This document shows, piece by piece, positions 27,301 through 35,235 of a stretch of DNA of 64,000 nucleotides. How positions within the stretch are numbered: position 1 is the first letter of the stretch; each line of letters begins with the position of its first letter. This DNA comes from Trachythela sp. YZ-2020 (Eukaryota > Cnidaria > Anthozoa > Malacalcyonacea > Clavulariidae). Location: positions 3,906,001-3,970,000 of the forward strand of contig JADLSH010000184.1 in the NCBI GenBank assembly GCA_016169945.1, given 5' to 3'. The notes beneath the pieces are model-generated. The model searched no databases and was not told the origin of the DNA. It saw only the letters and a program-made list of their open reading frames with translations. Both the position numbers and the translations under genes were made by a program.

Positions 27301-30300
27301 GATTTTGGACCAGATGTTCATTTAATAACTATTTATCCTTATTCCTCAATCAATCATTATAATACGTTTGATAGTTTTGACAAAGTCTGGTTTATTAAAA
27401 CTTGGTGATTTTGGGATTTCCAAAGTTCTTGAAGACCCTCAAGAAATGGCTGATGGATTCAATATAACTTCCACGGCTTCTGCCAATTGTTGGGAAAGAC
27501 GATAGACATGCACATCTTGTTTCTTTTCACAAAACAACGCCATTATTGCAAACTAAAACGAATTTTCCCTATTCTCGATCACTCCTGAAATCCGCCATCT
27601 TGGATTTTGCAAACTCAATAACAGTGAACTCAAGGTTAGGTCGTCACTTGTTTCCATCTACCAAACTGACGTTACGTAATTTTTTCAACTTTGAAGCAAA
27701 GTTAAAAACTTTGTAACTGACCCTAACCCTAAAACCTACCCTAACCCAAAACCTAACCCTAATCTAACCCTAACCAAATTGATGAACAAAAATCAAGAAA
27801 AACAAATATGAAAATCGGAAAAATTGCGTAACGTCAGTTTGATAGATGGAAACAAGTGAATATCATCACGTCAATAATTGTAAATTGTGTTTCCAGTTTC
27901 CTATAGAGTACTTCGACGATTACATCCGAATTTCCTATAAAATGTTTATTTTATAAAAATATTATTACCCATGTTTATTTTATAAAAATATTATTACCCA
28001 TTTCCCAATACCATATTTACTATGTTCTACAATGTCTAAAGTAATTTTTAACGCGTGACGAACTTGTAATATAGAAAAATATACTTTGTTATAACAAAGT
28101 TGTAACAAAGTTTATACCTCTGGGTTTCGCAGTGGTCAATGAACGCGTCACCACAAGCAGAATCACCCGAGTGTTACGTACATAAATACGAACGCGCTAC
28201 TGTGTATTATTGCTGTGGCATGGAGTTACCGATCTTGCGAAAAGGGTGCCAGGCATCGTGGTCTAGGGGCCACCGGCACTCTCCCTCCTGCACTTGTTTA
28301 TCCACTTATATTAGTACGCATTTATGCAAAAGGCCTGTTGCACATTGGCGTGACATTTTTATGTCAATTTTAAGGATAACAGTCTTGTACTATGGAAAGA
28401 AGTGGATTTATCAAAGGCAGATGAAAAAGAACAAATCAATGCAATGAAAGAAATCGAGATCTTGTCGTTACTCAATCATGCAAATATTGTTGCATACTTT
28501 AATAATTTCATGCATGATAATCTGTTGCTTATTGAAATGGAGATACTATTTCAAAACTAAACCAACTTTTAAACTCATATAATAATGAGAGAAACGATTA
28601 ACCAAAGAATACTGCTTTGAGGACAACAAACTAACTCTTTCCATACATGCAACGTCGTAAGAAGTTCTTAATGAAGTCATATAATATTTAGAAAGAATAG
28701 ACTTGAATGTCGAGAGACCACAAGTCTCCTATTTTAGTGTGTTAGCAACAGACATGGACAGATCATTAAAATAATAAAGCATCTTGTATTAGGGTACATT
28801 TGGGCATAATTTGTTAAGATGCTTAACTTGAGAAATAAGTATGATTAAAGTTGGAATATCAATCTATTGTTTAGGTGGAAGTTTGCATGATAAGATCAGT
28901 CGAGCAACGTCTTTATTTGAAGAAAGTGTAAGTGTGTATATATAAAGCCTGGTTTGCATTTAGTTGTGACTGTTGTGGACATGTGGCTAAAATGAAATAT
29001 TCTGGATCTATCTTATCTATTTTGTGCTCAATGCAAATCAGTTTATCAGGAACACTGTATTACATGAATGAAACAAAAATTGAACCTTTTACCTTTCAGG
29101 AGGTTATTCATGAGTTCTACCAGTTAGTTAGTGCGGTGGCACATCTGCATGACAACGATATACTGATTGTCACACATTTTACAACAACAACAACATATTT
29201 TTACTCTGCACATTTTGAATCATGGAAAATCAATCGAAAACTTATAAACGTGAAAAAACTTATATTGTGACATGTCTTTGTCTTTTAATGAATAAAAGAA
29301 AAAAGAAAATATTTTTTTTGAAAAATTGTCTTTTATCCATCCCTGGTTACTGGGGTGGCCTAAATTTATAGACTTGTTATAATTTATAAATATCATAGTA
29401 TTTCATAGATGGAAGCTATCATATGTAGTATTTCATAGATGGAAGGTATCATTTCACTTATTGAAGTAAACTAAAGTATCTGGAAATGATACTTGTCGCT
29501 ATTTAACCCACTACGGGGCAAGGCACCTACTTTCTTAGTTCTTATTTTAATACTCCCTTATACTCTATTAAATATTTAATTAAACTTTGTTTTTACACTG
29601 AAAACAAATCTCATTGAACTTACATTACTATGGCTGCAGATATAAACTGACACAAACTAAAATATGCACACATTTGTAATACAGTTGAGCAAGAATGGCA
29701 CTTTGTACAAACATAAATGTTCAATATACGGTACTTTCACATAAATCACACAATCAATATGACAATATTTACAGTTTATATACCAATTCATCAATCATCA
29801 TGTGACTGTCTGGAGTAAGTCAAGCTAAGTATTGAGATCAGTGATTCCAGAAACAGAAGCTCTTGTTGGTTGGTTTTTGAATATATAGGACATGGGACAA
29901 GGGAGTCTCCATAGGAGAAAAGTAATGCCATGAACACTTAAATATGGTCGGATGAGTAAGAAAAACACATGAAAACCGACGGATCATGTCTGAATTCTGT
30001 ATTTAATAATCCAACAAAGAAAATTTGGAAAGAAGGATGGCCTGGCTAAAGATATTTTTTATATTTATATGCGGGCGAGTTAAAAAACAACTTTAACAAT
30101 ACCCTTGCTTTCCATTTTTGTAATCTTGGAAATAGCTTATGTTCGCGTGGTACTAATTTTCGCTCGATCTTAAATTCACGCAATTTAATTTCTCGCACCC
30201 TAAATGCCATTCGAAGGTATATATTATTTAGATAATTTAAGGGTTTATCAGAATCGGCGCACCCATTTCTGGCTATGTGAAATGTTTTCTTCAGGAAGTC

Positions 30301-31477
30301 ATCATCATACATAGATTTAGCACCGACATTCCGTTGTGACCCCACCAGAAAATATCACACTGTGCACTGCGCAAAATGAATTAGACACTGTCTCAAAAGC
30401 CACCTAGAATTCCTGCATTGTCTCAAGCCTCGAAATACTGCAACAATTCGCAAACTTCAAGGCTAAAGTGTAGTAAAAGAAATATTATACCTCATAAATT
30501 GAAGTTTCAAGTGATGAAATACTAGCAACTTGATACGGCAGACTGTGTCTCTTCGGCAACGTTCCAAAAATATTTTAAACAGTTTAGATTTAAGCCGACA
30601 AAAAGGGCTGGTTTAAGACCTTCTTGACGCAAACTCTTGAAATAGAATTGCGTCTTCGAAAGAGGTTTACATTGTAGCTACAAAGAGGTTTTACTTCATA
30701 TACTTTTCTTATTCCCACAAAAAACGCATACGTCAAAACGTCCAGAACTCATTATAGTCTCACATATTATATAAATTGAAGTATACGACCCCCAAAAGCG
30801 GTGAGCGTTGTATATTCAATTCATGAATTAAAATGGATAAATAAAACGGAATTTGCTTAAAGAACGGCGCGACGCTATTTTTTTGGGAGTCGTTATAACC
30901 CACCGTTTGAAAATGTACGTGCGCTTTGTTTCCATACAGTATAACTATAACTGTATTCGATTTACACTGAATTCCCGAGACTCGATATAAAATGAGTTTA
31001 TACATATGTATTGCGCGCAAAACATTGTTATATAAACAAAAACGGTGCGCGCCAATCGAAGAAAGTAATTTCGCTTACCTGAGCCAAATCAATCGTAATG
31101 TTGATTTCGTTATACTGCAATCCTCTCGATAGAGGCGGGCTTTGCCACCATCTTTCTGTACCATCAACAGCGTATTCAATGCGATGATCTTTGGTTCCTT
31201 GAACGCTCCCAGATGTTACTTTACGATCGCACCGATTACATTCTAAGCCGTCTATACCGAATTTCCCAGGAACGGTCGCTAGTTTGCAGAACAACTCAGT
31301 TTCTTGCCCTGGCGGTAGATCATATCCACAGGTTGCGCTCGCAGTAATTTTCTTGCCTCGCGCAATGTTAAACGCATCTTGCGCTAATTGAGATTCACTC
31401 GCTTGAAAGTTCACCACTAGCGCGCAAAATAAAAGCACGAATCCTGTGTGTGTAAAACGCATTGTAGGCAAAAGCAT
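153..31477 (-). CDS. Laminin alpha chain, alpha3/alpha5-like, 5' half (13 exons, partial)
   Basis: This is a secreted basement-membrane subunit. Laminin alpha chains join beta and gamma chains, and their N-terminal domains polymerise into the sheet that cells attach to. I joined 13 minus-strand exons: 31477-31079, 26701-26399, 26007-25903, 21039-20835, 20234-20025, 18707-18573, 8292-8155, 7356-7219, 6063-5926, 5012-4666, 2758-2500, 1798-1699, 309-153. Every intron is GT-AG and all phases agree, giving 878 codons without a stop. In order there are a signal peptide, a laminin N-terminal domain (exons 1-4; motifs RWWQSPPLSRG, PRPGTWILERS, ENGEMYISLVNGRPS), LE modules 1-10 and part of 11 (exons 4-12), and the start of a globular domain with SWRGY (exon 13). 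More than ten LE modules before this domain fits alpha3/alpha5-type chains better than alpha1/alpha2. The 3' half lies beyond position 1. The family is certain; the subtype is inferred. Confidence 0.95.
310..1698. other. Intron 12 of laminin alpha
   Basis: No coding signal is seen. It holds a poly-C run at about 913-927, the foldback element at 1022-1157, and a copy of the dispersed family with core GTAGCGTCTATACAATAAGC at about 1303-1335. Confidence 0.7.
1022..1157. mobile_element. Short foldback (MITE-like) element, copy A
   Basis: The ends are inverted copies of each other around the core TTTTCCACTTCAAACG / CGTTTGAAGTGGAAAA, with internal CGTACCGAAACGT-type sequence. The same element recurs at 40700-40806, so this is a dispersed non-autonomous family with palindromic structure. 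Confidence 0.7.
1699..1798 (-). CDS. Laminin alpha exon 12: LE module 11 (partial)
   Basis: A 100-nt exon, phase 1 in and 2 out: CNCDVGGSYSQICGKYTGQC, then KCRPNVGGRACD. It is too short to stand out as an open frame, but the LE cysteine pattern and both splice sites (TTATAG|GTT, ACAG|GTAGAG) support it. It supplies the truncated LE just before the interrupting domain. Confidence 0.88.
1799..2499. other. Intron 11 of laminin alpha
   Basis: A 701-nt intron in which I see no repeats or genes beyond ordinary AT-rich sequence. Confidence 0.7.
2500..2758 (-). CDS. Laminin alpha exon 11: rest of LE 9 and LE 10
   Basis: The exon begins GQCECKQFVEGQDCSECK, completing LE9 (ending NPFGCQE). It continues with LE10 (CRCNVAGVIGG...GRCLCKERV...NAFGCS). 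The acceptor CTCCTCCACAG|GGT has a good pyrimidine tract and the donor is CAG|GTATGT. An upstream in-frame ATG is intronic. Confidence 0.93.
2812..3595. repeat. 17-bp minisatellite, minus-like orientation (intron 10)
   Basis: Tandem degenerate copies of a roughly 17-bp unit, CGGACACCTCTCTAATA on the plus strand. Variants have TAGGGACAC, TACTGAAAC or TATCGACAT. The reverse complement of this unit builds the array at 33695-38740, so one repeat family occupies two loci about 30 kb apart in opposite orientation. Confidence 0.92.
3777..4385. mobile_element. 609-bp terminal-inverted-repeat element (MITE) in intron 10
   Basis: The left end AGGGACCGTTCATTTTTTTA is the near-exact reverse complement of the right end (TTCATTTTTTATCTGGGAGG shared by both arms). 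The interior is C-rich and non-coding, with repeated GGCCCACCC motifs. No transposase is present, and no clear target-site duplication could be read. It sits inside another dispersed repeat, whose sequence flanks it on both sides. Confidence 0.75.
4386..4665. other. Intron 10, right part, with relatives of the minisatellite unit
   Basis: The stretch 4480-4560 contains GACCTCTATAAAAACAGGCAT and a GCTAATACGGGCAC-type segment. The same arrangement (GACCTCTATAAAAGAGACAT) recurs at about 44860-44890. These look like single dispersed copies of the element whose end was amplified into the 17-bp minisatellite. Confidence 0.5.
4666..5012 (-). CDS. Laminin alpha exon 10: LE modules 7, 8 and start of 9
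   Basis: A longer 347-nt exon holds two whole LE modules (CQCFGTGSTGPEC..., CTCDRQGSLGDNC...) and the first part of a third (CGCDPAGVRPLPG...GDCSSSNT). It breaks the one-module-per-exon pattern and shifts the phase from 1 to 0. Confidence 0.93.
5013..5925. other. Intron 9 of laminin alpha
   Basis: The stretch 5110-5480 repeats the phrase 'acaagctgtaacaatg' and relatives (CAACAAGCTG, CAACAAGTTG) several times on both strands, a loose internal repeat. The small open frames here show no homology I recognise. Confidence 0.5.
5926..6063 (-). CDS. Laminin alpha exon 9: LE module 6
   Basis: One LE module of 46 codons, phase 1/1: CSCDVNGVTDEVCDKGSSIC, then CGDCAIGYYGYPSC. Exons 7, 8 and 9 are each exactly 138 nt, one module per exon. 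Confidence 0.94.
6064..7218. other. Intron 8 of laminin alpha with an inverted repeat
   Basis: An exact 18-nt inverted repeat lies at 6395-6412 and 6482-6499 (GCCTCCTCCGCAGGCATC and complement) with about 70 nt between. A second palindromic patch lies at about 6825-6905 (GGGTTAAGCGGGCCAGC against GGGCTAGCTAGCCCGTTAAACC). Nothing else is recognised. Confidence 0.6.
7219..7356 (-). CDS. Laminin alpha exon 8: LE module 5
   Basis: One LE module of 46 codons, phase 1/1: CQCDERGSYTDVCEVGSGQC, then CNQCADGYYGYPSC. The acceptor is TTTTTAG|AATG and the donor GAG|GTACAG. Confidence 0.94.
7357..8154. other. Intron 7 of laminin alpha
   Basis: No gene or clear repeat. A short AGGAGAAAACCCACGACT at about 7422 resembles the conserved SINE core seen at 8600 and 55370. 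Confidence 0.5.
8155..8292 (-). CDS. Laminin alpha exon 7: LE module 4
   Basis: One LE module of 46 codons, phase 1/1: CQCNAAGTKDGLCEANGDQC, then CDQCARGFYNFPQC. The acceptor is CCTACAG|CGTG and the donor TTG|GTAAGT. Confidence 0.94.
8477..8716. repeat. 240-bp spacer, copy 1 (SINE-like), of the nested minisatellite
   Basis: This is the first of three near-identical spacers (8477, 10465, 13873), each starting CAATTTATGCATTCATTTAA. Each carries ACCGGAGTACCCGGTGAAAA plus a tRNA B-box-like stretch on the minus strand (GTGGGTTCGATTC). These features suggest a minus-strand tRNA-type SINE fragment captured inside the minisatellite and duplicated with it. Confidence 0.85.
10465..10704. repeat. 240-bp spacer, copy 2
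   Basis: Essentially identical to 8477-8716. It marks the start of the only full-length 3408-bp higher-order unit (10465-13872). Confidence 0.9.
13873..14110. repeat. 240-bp spacer, copy 3
   Basis: As copies 1 and 2, but two bases are missing (CGAACCCACG has become CGAACACG). This shifts later comparisons with copy 2 from 3408 to 3406 bp. Confidence 0.9.
15969..17640. other. Intron 6, region right of the minisatellite
   Basis: The stretch 15968-16200 contains ACTCTCATCCTCGTTTGAC-type segments that look like inverted, degenerate relatives of the 20-bp unit. A (CAAT)n run lies at 16300-16322 followed by CTTTATTTAATGAGGG, which reads as a LINE/SINE 3' tail on the minus strand. A 14-19 bp tandem (GGGCAAATTCCGCT) is at about 16535-16570. 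A roughly 24-bp tandem (ATCCGGCCCGCTCTGAAA) is at about 16789-16846. No genes are recognised. Confidence 0.6.
17649..17888. mobile_element. About 240-bp MITE with terminal inverted repeats and TA ends
   Basis: The left end TAGCCAGTGCG... and right end ...CGCACTGGCTA are inverted copies for about 36 nt, both arms containing CACCCCCCCGAA. TA lies at both ends, as expected for a Tc1/mariner-type target duplication. It has no coding capacity and so is a non-autonomous element in intron 6. Confidence 0.78.
18223..18402. mobile_element. 180-bp perfect-ended foldback element
   Basis: The left arm starts GTTATTTACCGG and the right arm ends CCGGTAAATAAC. Inside, both arms share TCCGGATGAGAAAAACTGTG and GGTCTTGAAAACG in inverted orientation, so it would fold into a long hairpin. 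The right side carries an extra tandem copy of the segment from TTCGGGCTCGGGCC to CACAGTTTTT. It lies 170 nt from the exon 6 donor. Confidence 0.82.
18573..18707 (-). CDS. Laminin alpha exon 6: LE module 3
   Basis: One LE module of 45 codons, phase 1/1: CNCNEQFSTGECFNGDGQCK, then CNQCSAGYYGFPNC. The acceptor is TCTCTAG|CATG and the donor AAC|GTAAGT. The following intron is 10.3 kb and carries the nested minisatellite. Confidence 0.94.
18708..20024. other. Intron 5 of laminin alpha
   Basis: Apart from the SINE tail at 18860-18945, I see no repeat family or coding segment in this 1.3-kb intron. Confidence 0.6.
18860..18945 (+). mobile_element. tRNA-derived SINE tail, diverged copy
   Basis: The segment GATTGCATTTTTCGCAACTT, then TTAGTTAGGTCTAAAATTATGTATATA, matches the tail of the SINE at 51236-51402 after its tRNA head. 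A GCGGGTTCAG B-box-like stretch precedes it. Intron 5. Confidence 0.65.
20025..20234 (-). CDS. Laminin alpha exon 5: LE module 2
   Basis: The exon reads CNCYGHSNKCEYN, then GGGVCIDCQDNTFGNNCQFC and KFYNPTG, the typical LE2. It is 210 nt, phase 1/1, with acceptor TTTTTCAG|CTTG and donor TTC|GTAAGT. Confidence 0.94.
20235..20834. other. Intron 4 of laminin alpha
   Basis: A 600-nt intron. Nothing recognisable beyond splice sites. Confidence 0.6.
20835..21039 (-). CDS. Laminin alpha exon 4: end of N-terminal domain and LE module 1
   Basis: The exon starts YFYSIKDITIGGLCICNGYA, the classical junction between the N-terminal domain and the first LE module. It continues with a cysteine-rich LE1 (CQCLKNTCGPSCSECCPGYN, ending GGEGCE). 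It is 205 nt and ends in phase 1. Confidence 0.94.
21040..25902. other. Intron 3 of laminin alpha
   Basis: A 4.9-kb intron. It contains a 29-bp tandem with the palindrome CAAGCTCTAGTAAGAGCTTG (about 21267-21315), a CGCAAG/CTTGCG-rich palindromic patch at 21560-21740, (GGTT)n at 22069-22100, and a roughly 60-bp direct repeat (22985-23045 and 24006-24065, core ATTTCTTCCAAATAGTGTT). It also has a tRNA-like SINE head at about 24370-24437, a CCGGAGCTGG inverted patch at 24755-24805, a 27-bp tandem at 25109-25163 and (CA)n at 25510-25531. No exon-like coding segment is recognised. Confidence 0.6.
24370..24437 (-). mobile_element. tRNA-like SINE head
   Basis: On the minus strand an A-box-like stretch (CAGCTCATCCGGCAGGGG) is followed by an anticodon-like arm with loop CTTACAG and a T arm (GTGGGTTCGAATCTCCC). 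The acceptor ends do not pair, so this is a tRNA-derived SINE remnant rather than a working tRNA gene. Confidence 0.6.
25903..26007 (-). CDS. Laminin alpha exon 3: laminin N-terminal domain
   Basis: The exon has 35 codons, phase 0/0. It reads DWMKATNVRLRLLRAKTLYG, then EYLPLATGDPTVTRR, the alpha-chain segment ending in VTRR just before the YYSIKDI motif. The acceptor is ATCAG|GAT and the donor AGG|GTAAGT. Confidence 0.94.
26008..26398. other. Intron 2 of laminin alpha
   Basis: A 391-nt intron with a short (TGAA)n microsatellite at about 26353-26373, close to the exon 2 donor. Confidence 0.6.
26399..26701 (-). CDS. Laminin alpha exon 2: laminin N-terminal domain core
   Basis: The exon has 101 codons, phase 0 at both ends. 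It reads VFHVVYVVIKTANSPRPG, then WILERSTDFG, WYYFAPS, DDQVLCTTKYSEIPP and LVNGRPSA. These are the most conserved segments of the laminin alpha N-terminal domain. The acceptor is CTAG|GTTTTCC and the donor ACAG|GTAAAT. Confidence 0.95.
27371..29168 (+). pseudogene. NEK-family protein kinase fragments (NEK8/NEK9-like), rearranged
   Basis: Four plus-strand pieces match a NEK8/NEK9-type kinase but lie out of order inside laminin intron 1. 28375-28552 is the N-lobe (SLVLWKEVDLSKADEKEQ with the beta-3 Lys, then EIEILSLLNHANIVAYF). 28872-28931 reads GGSLHDKISRATSLFEES before a GTAAGT donor. 29100-29168 reads EVIHEFYQLVSAVAHLHDN after a TTTACCTTTCAG acceptor. 27371-27483 is the activation segment (IVLTKSGLLKLGDFGISKVL). 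The DFG piece lies 5' of the N-lobe, the HRD segment is missing, and no glycine-loop exon is seen. No intact reading path exists. NEK8/9 kinases act in mitosis and cilia; this copy is inferred to be non-functional. Confidence 0.8.
27645..27858. mobile_element. Foldback element with interstitial telomeric repeats in its centre
   Basis: The left arm (CACTTGTTTCCATCTACC, then ACTGACGTTACG) and the right arm are inverted copies with two mismatches over 36 nt. Between them, 27716-27775 holds degenerate CCCTAA repeats (about eight telomere-like units). The whole is 214 bp. Confidence 0.8.
31079..31477 (-). CDS. Laminin alpha exon 1: signal peptide and start of laminin N-terminal domain
   Basis: This exon encodes the signal peptide and the first half of the laminin N-terminal domain (TASATCGYD, ELFCKLA, CNRCDRK, YAVDGTERWWQSPP, ending ITIDLAQ). 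Two in-frame ATGs exist, at 31477 and 31462. The second has a purine at -3 (ACA before ATG) and gives a clean signal peptide with hydrophobic core FVLLFCALVV and likely cleavage near ASES, so it may be the true start. An in-frame TGA lies at 31511-31513. The donor is CAG|GTAAGC and the exon ends in phase 0. Confidence 0.93.
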
Positions 31478-32446
31478 GAACTTTATGAACGCAAAGCTCA
31501 CACACTGACTTCACCTTACAAACGCTCGCTGATTTTGACAGGCCGGATTGAATTTCGTTTCTTGTCAGGATCATTCCGCTATGCATGACGTCCAAAATAT
31601 TGATTGGTAATTTGACTCCTCCCAGAAGATATCAGATTACAAGTTTTCGATTTGGATCGATTGACAGGTAAAATTTTTAATCAAGTGAAAGATATAATGC
31701 ATTCCCAATATCAGTACTTCGATCATAAAAGGGTTCTGTAGCCTCTGTGGCGAGGGGCAAATCACTGATTTAAATCTCGTAATAAAAAATAGGTACGCTA
31801 AGCGTACATGTATCTGCTCATATGGTGATGCCACAGTTGCCCATGAAGGAGTAATATTCAACAATAGGCAATTTCGTAATTACGGGCGCCATTTTGCACA
31901 GGGGCAAACACAATAAAGCAGCAATAGCATGACTCTAGGGACAAGTATTCCCATTGGGACGAGGTGTATATAGTTACTACGGCTGGCAGAGCCATAGGTT
32001 TAATATGCCCCTGTCTGTTTGTTTCGTTATCGTGGTTAATTTTGGGGGGTGTCACAAACTTGCACTCCCACGGTCACCCAAGTCACCCGCACAAAAAGTA
32101 TGCAATTTTCTTGTCAATCTTTTGTGCATCTTTATAGAAGACTTGCGCATTTTGAGTTACGTACTTGTGTTTTAACCAGATCAATAACGCATCAAGGGAA
32201 CGATACGATAAATGTAATACGAACGAGAAACATATAAATCATGCTGATATTCGTCACGCACTATGTAAAATATTCGACATACTTCAGTCTATATGAGGGT
32301 ATTATATTTCCAAAAACAAACATTGCGCCTTCAAGACGATCGTAAAGCGCATCGCTCTAAAACATCTATACTCTACAATAGTTTGAGCGAACCATGCGTG
32401 GGTATTTATTTGTATTTGTGGGAAACTAAAGAGAAACTAGAAATCA
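31478..32446. other. Upstream region of laminin alpha / intergenic
   Basis: The 5' UTR and promoter of the laminin gene should lie here, but I find no convincing TATA box or other decisive element. A 15-nt perfect palindrome, GTACGCTAAGCGTAC, is at 31795-31809. No gene recognised. Confidence 0.5.
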
Positions 32447-33694
32447 GTGTTGAATATCAGTGCTGCGAAGAAGCAAAACCAAACCAGTCCTTCTGGATCT
32501 ACCACCCAAGCAACAACTGTTATCATTGGAGACTCCATGGTTAAAAAAGTTCAAGGCTGGAACATTGGCAAAAGAGTTAAAAGTAAGGTTGTGGTAAAAT
32601 CATTTTCAGGTGCCAATACATCTGATATGAAGCACTACCTGAAACCAACTATAGAGAGAGCATCAGAACAAGTGGTTCTCCATATCGGAACAAATGACCT
32701 TCGAAATACTGAACCAGCCAAGGTTGCGGACAACATTGTGGATCTTGCAAGACAAATTGAGAACAAGACCAACACCAATGTCATAATCTCGGAACTAATT
32801 AAAAGATCTGACAAGGACAACCTAAACGAGGCTGTGAAAGAGGTCAACAAGAGGCTAAAGGAATCCTGCAAAGAAAATGGTTGGAATTTAATCGAACACA
32901 AAAACATTAGAGGTAACAATCTAAATAAGAGTGGATTACACTTAAACGAGACGGGTAATAATATTATTTGTAATAATTTTGTTAACTGTTTAGGTATGTT
33001 TGCTTGATCTCATGTCAACCTCAACAGGGTGGGAAATAATACTAACCATGATCATCCAGTGATTACTGATACTCCCACCCCTACCACGTATGAATCACAT
33101 CATACGTCAACACCAACCTTTGGTATTCCTAATACCAGAGGCTTTAAAATAGCCTCCATTAACCTGGTTAGTCTGTATAAGCATATTGATCAACTTAGAA
33201 TTTATATGCTGGACAAATCTATTGATATTTTAACTGTAAATGAGACACATCTTGACCAAACTATTTCAAATGGTGAAATTAATATTCCTGGCTATGACTT
33301 TGAGAGAGAAGATCGTAACAGATTTGGTGGTGGTGTAGGACTCTATATTAGAAGTTCAGTAAGTTCCATAAACTACAAACGTCTGACAAATCTCAAAGAA
33401 AATAATCTTGAGATGGTTTTTATTCAGGTAACAAAACCTAAAACCAAACCCTTCATTGTTGGGACTTGGTATAGACCACCAGGTTCAACAATTGATACTA
33501 TAAGTAATTTTGAAACGATTCTAGAAAATTTAGAAGTTTATAATATGGAAGTAAATATTATTGGTGATCTAAATTGTAATGTGGGAGCCTCACCACCAGA
33601 TCATAAAACAAAAAGATTATTGGATATTTGTGATATGTATCAATATAGCCAATTAATTGAACAACCTACTCGTGTTACTAAGGACACTTCTTAG
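32447..33694 (+). mobile_element. CR1/L2-like LINE fragment: SGNH esterase plus AP-endonuclease domains
   Basis: The first part (32447-33007) has an SGNH-hydrolase fold: GDSMVKKVQG near the start (block I, catalytic Ser), VVLHIGTNDLRN (block with GTND), and NKSGLHLNETG near the end (block with His). A TGA then interrupts the same frame, which reopens at 33029. That second part is an exonuclease-endonuclease-phosphatase domain: FKIASINLVSLYKHIDQLR, NETHLD, GGGVGLYIR, GTWYRPPGS, IGDLNCN. Esterase domains accompany endonuclease-reverse transcriptase in several CR1-like LINEs. The element breaks off at TKDTS directly into the minisatellite, and the reverse transcriptase is missing. The single in-frame stop is probably decay. 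Confidence 0.88.
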
Positions 33695-34889
33695 AGAAGT
33701 ATCAGTATTAGAGAGGAGTCCGTATTGTATAGGTGTCTGTATTAGAGAGGTATCCGTACTGGGGAAGTGTTCGTATTAGAGAGGTGTCAGTAGTAGAGAG
33801 ATGTCCGTATTAGGGAGTTGTGCATACATTGTTAGAGAAGTGTCTGTATTGGAGAGCTGTGCATACTAGAGAGACGTCCGTACTTAGCGAGTTGTTTGTG
33901 TTGGAGAGATGTCCGTATTAGAAAGATGTTCATATTAAAGAGGTGTCCGTATTAGAAAGGTGTCCATATTAAAGAGGTGTTCATATCTGACAGATATTCG
34001 TATTAAGCAGGTGTCTGTATCAGAGAGGTGTTCATATCGGAGATATATTCGTATTAGAGATGTGTCCGTAATAGAAATGTGTCCGTATTGGAGAGGTTTT
34101 TTTTATTAGAAAGATGTCCGTATTAGAAAGTTGTTCATACAGTGTTAGAGAAGTGTCAGTATTGGAGAGCTGTTCATATTAGAGAGATGTCAGTACTTAG
34201 CGAGTTATCTGTGTTGGAGATGTGTTCATATTAAAGAGGTGTCCGTATTAGAAAGGTGTCTGTATTAGGCAGGTGTGCATATCAGAGAGGTGTTCATATC
34301 GGCGATATTTTCGTATTAGAGAGGTGTCCTTAGATAGGTGTTCATATCAGGGAAGATATCCGTATTAGAAAGATGTTCGTGTTGAAGAAAAGTTCATATC
34401 AGAGAGATATTCGTATTAGAGAGGTGTCTGTATTAGAGATGTGTTCATATCAGCCAGATAGAAAAGATCCTGGGAACGAGCTTGTGCCAGATATTGTATT
34501 AGAGAATTGTCCGTATTAGAGAAGTGTTCATATCAGAAATATCTCCGTATTAGAAAACTAGGTTTCCGTATTAGAGAGGTGTTCATATTAATGAGGTGTC
34601 CGTATTAGAAAGGTGTCCGTATTAAAGAGGTGTTCATATCAGACAGGTATTTGTATTAAAGAGGTGTCTGTAGTAGAGAGGTGTTCATATCGGAGATACA
34701 TTCGTACTAGTGACGTATCCGTATTAGAAAAGTGTCCGTATTGAAGAGGTGTTTGTATTAGAGAAACGTCCGTATTGGAGAGTTGTCTGTGTTAGAGAAG
34801 TGTATGTATTGGAGAGGTCTCCGTATTAGAGAAGTATCTGTATTAGAGAGGTGTCCGTATTAAAGGTGCTCATATCAGCCAGATAAAAA

Positions 34890-35235
34890 AGCGCCTGGGA
34901 ACGGTCTTTGACCGCCTTACCTGAGTGAGAAATTCTATCTGCGAGATACTATCCACAATTATTCTATTAGGTCCAGCAAAGATCTAGCAATTCCAAAATC
35001 AAATATAAACTACGGGCAAAAAATGTTTCATTATCGCGCGTCCAAACATTGGAATAGTCTGCCTGATTCAATCAAATTATTGAGTAATATCAAACATTTT
35101 AAATCTGAAGTAAAGAAATACATTTTAAAGAATTGAATAATCATGTATATAATAGCATATTTGAGTCTTTCTATTGTAGTTGTATGCCGAAAAGCCCTTT
35201 TGGGAGCATGTAATTTTATAATAATAATAATTGTA
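34890..35235 (+). mobile_element. LINE 3' end, copy 1 (C-terminus and tail)
   Basis: It encodes the typical C-terminal stretch of CR1/L2-like reverse transcriptases (FHYRASKHWNSLPDSIKLLS, then SEVKKYILKN and stop at 35134-35136). A 3' UTR follows (GAAAAGCCCTTTTGGGAGCA) and then an ATAATAATAAT tail. It is embedded in the minisatellite. Confidence 0.85.

Larger units (their letters stand above)
26702..31078. other. Intron 1 of laminin alpha (rest)
   Basis: A 4.4-kb first intron. Besides the kinase fragments and the telomeric foldback it has a 31-bp tandem at about 27940-28002 and a 29-bp tandem at about 29398-29455. The stretch 29500-31078 has no repeat or coding segment I recognise. Confidence 0.6.

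Noticed and set aside
27716..27775. True chromosome end
   Set aside because: The CCCTAA repeats are short, degenerate, internal and enclosed by inverted arms.
31478..31501. Laminin start at the GTG at 31501
   Set aside because: GTG initiation is not expected in an animal gene, and two in-frame ATGs with a good signal peptide follow.
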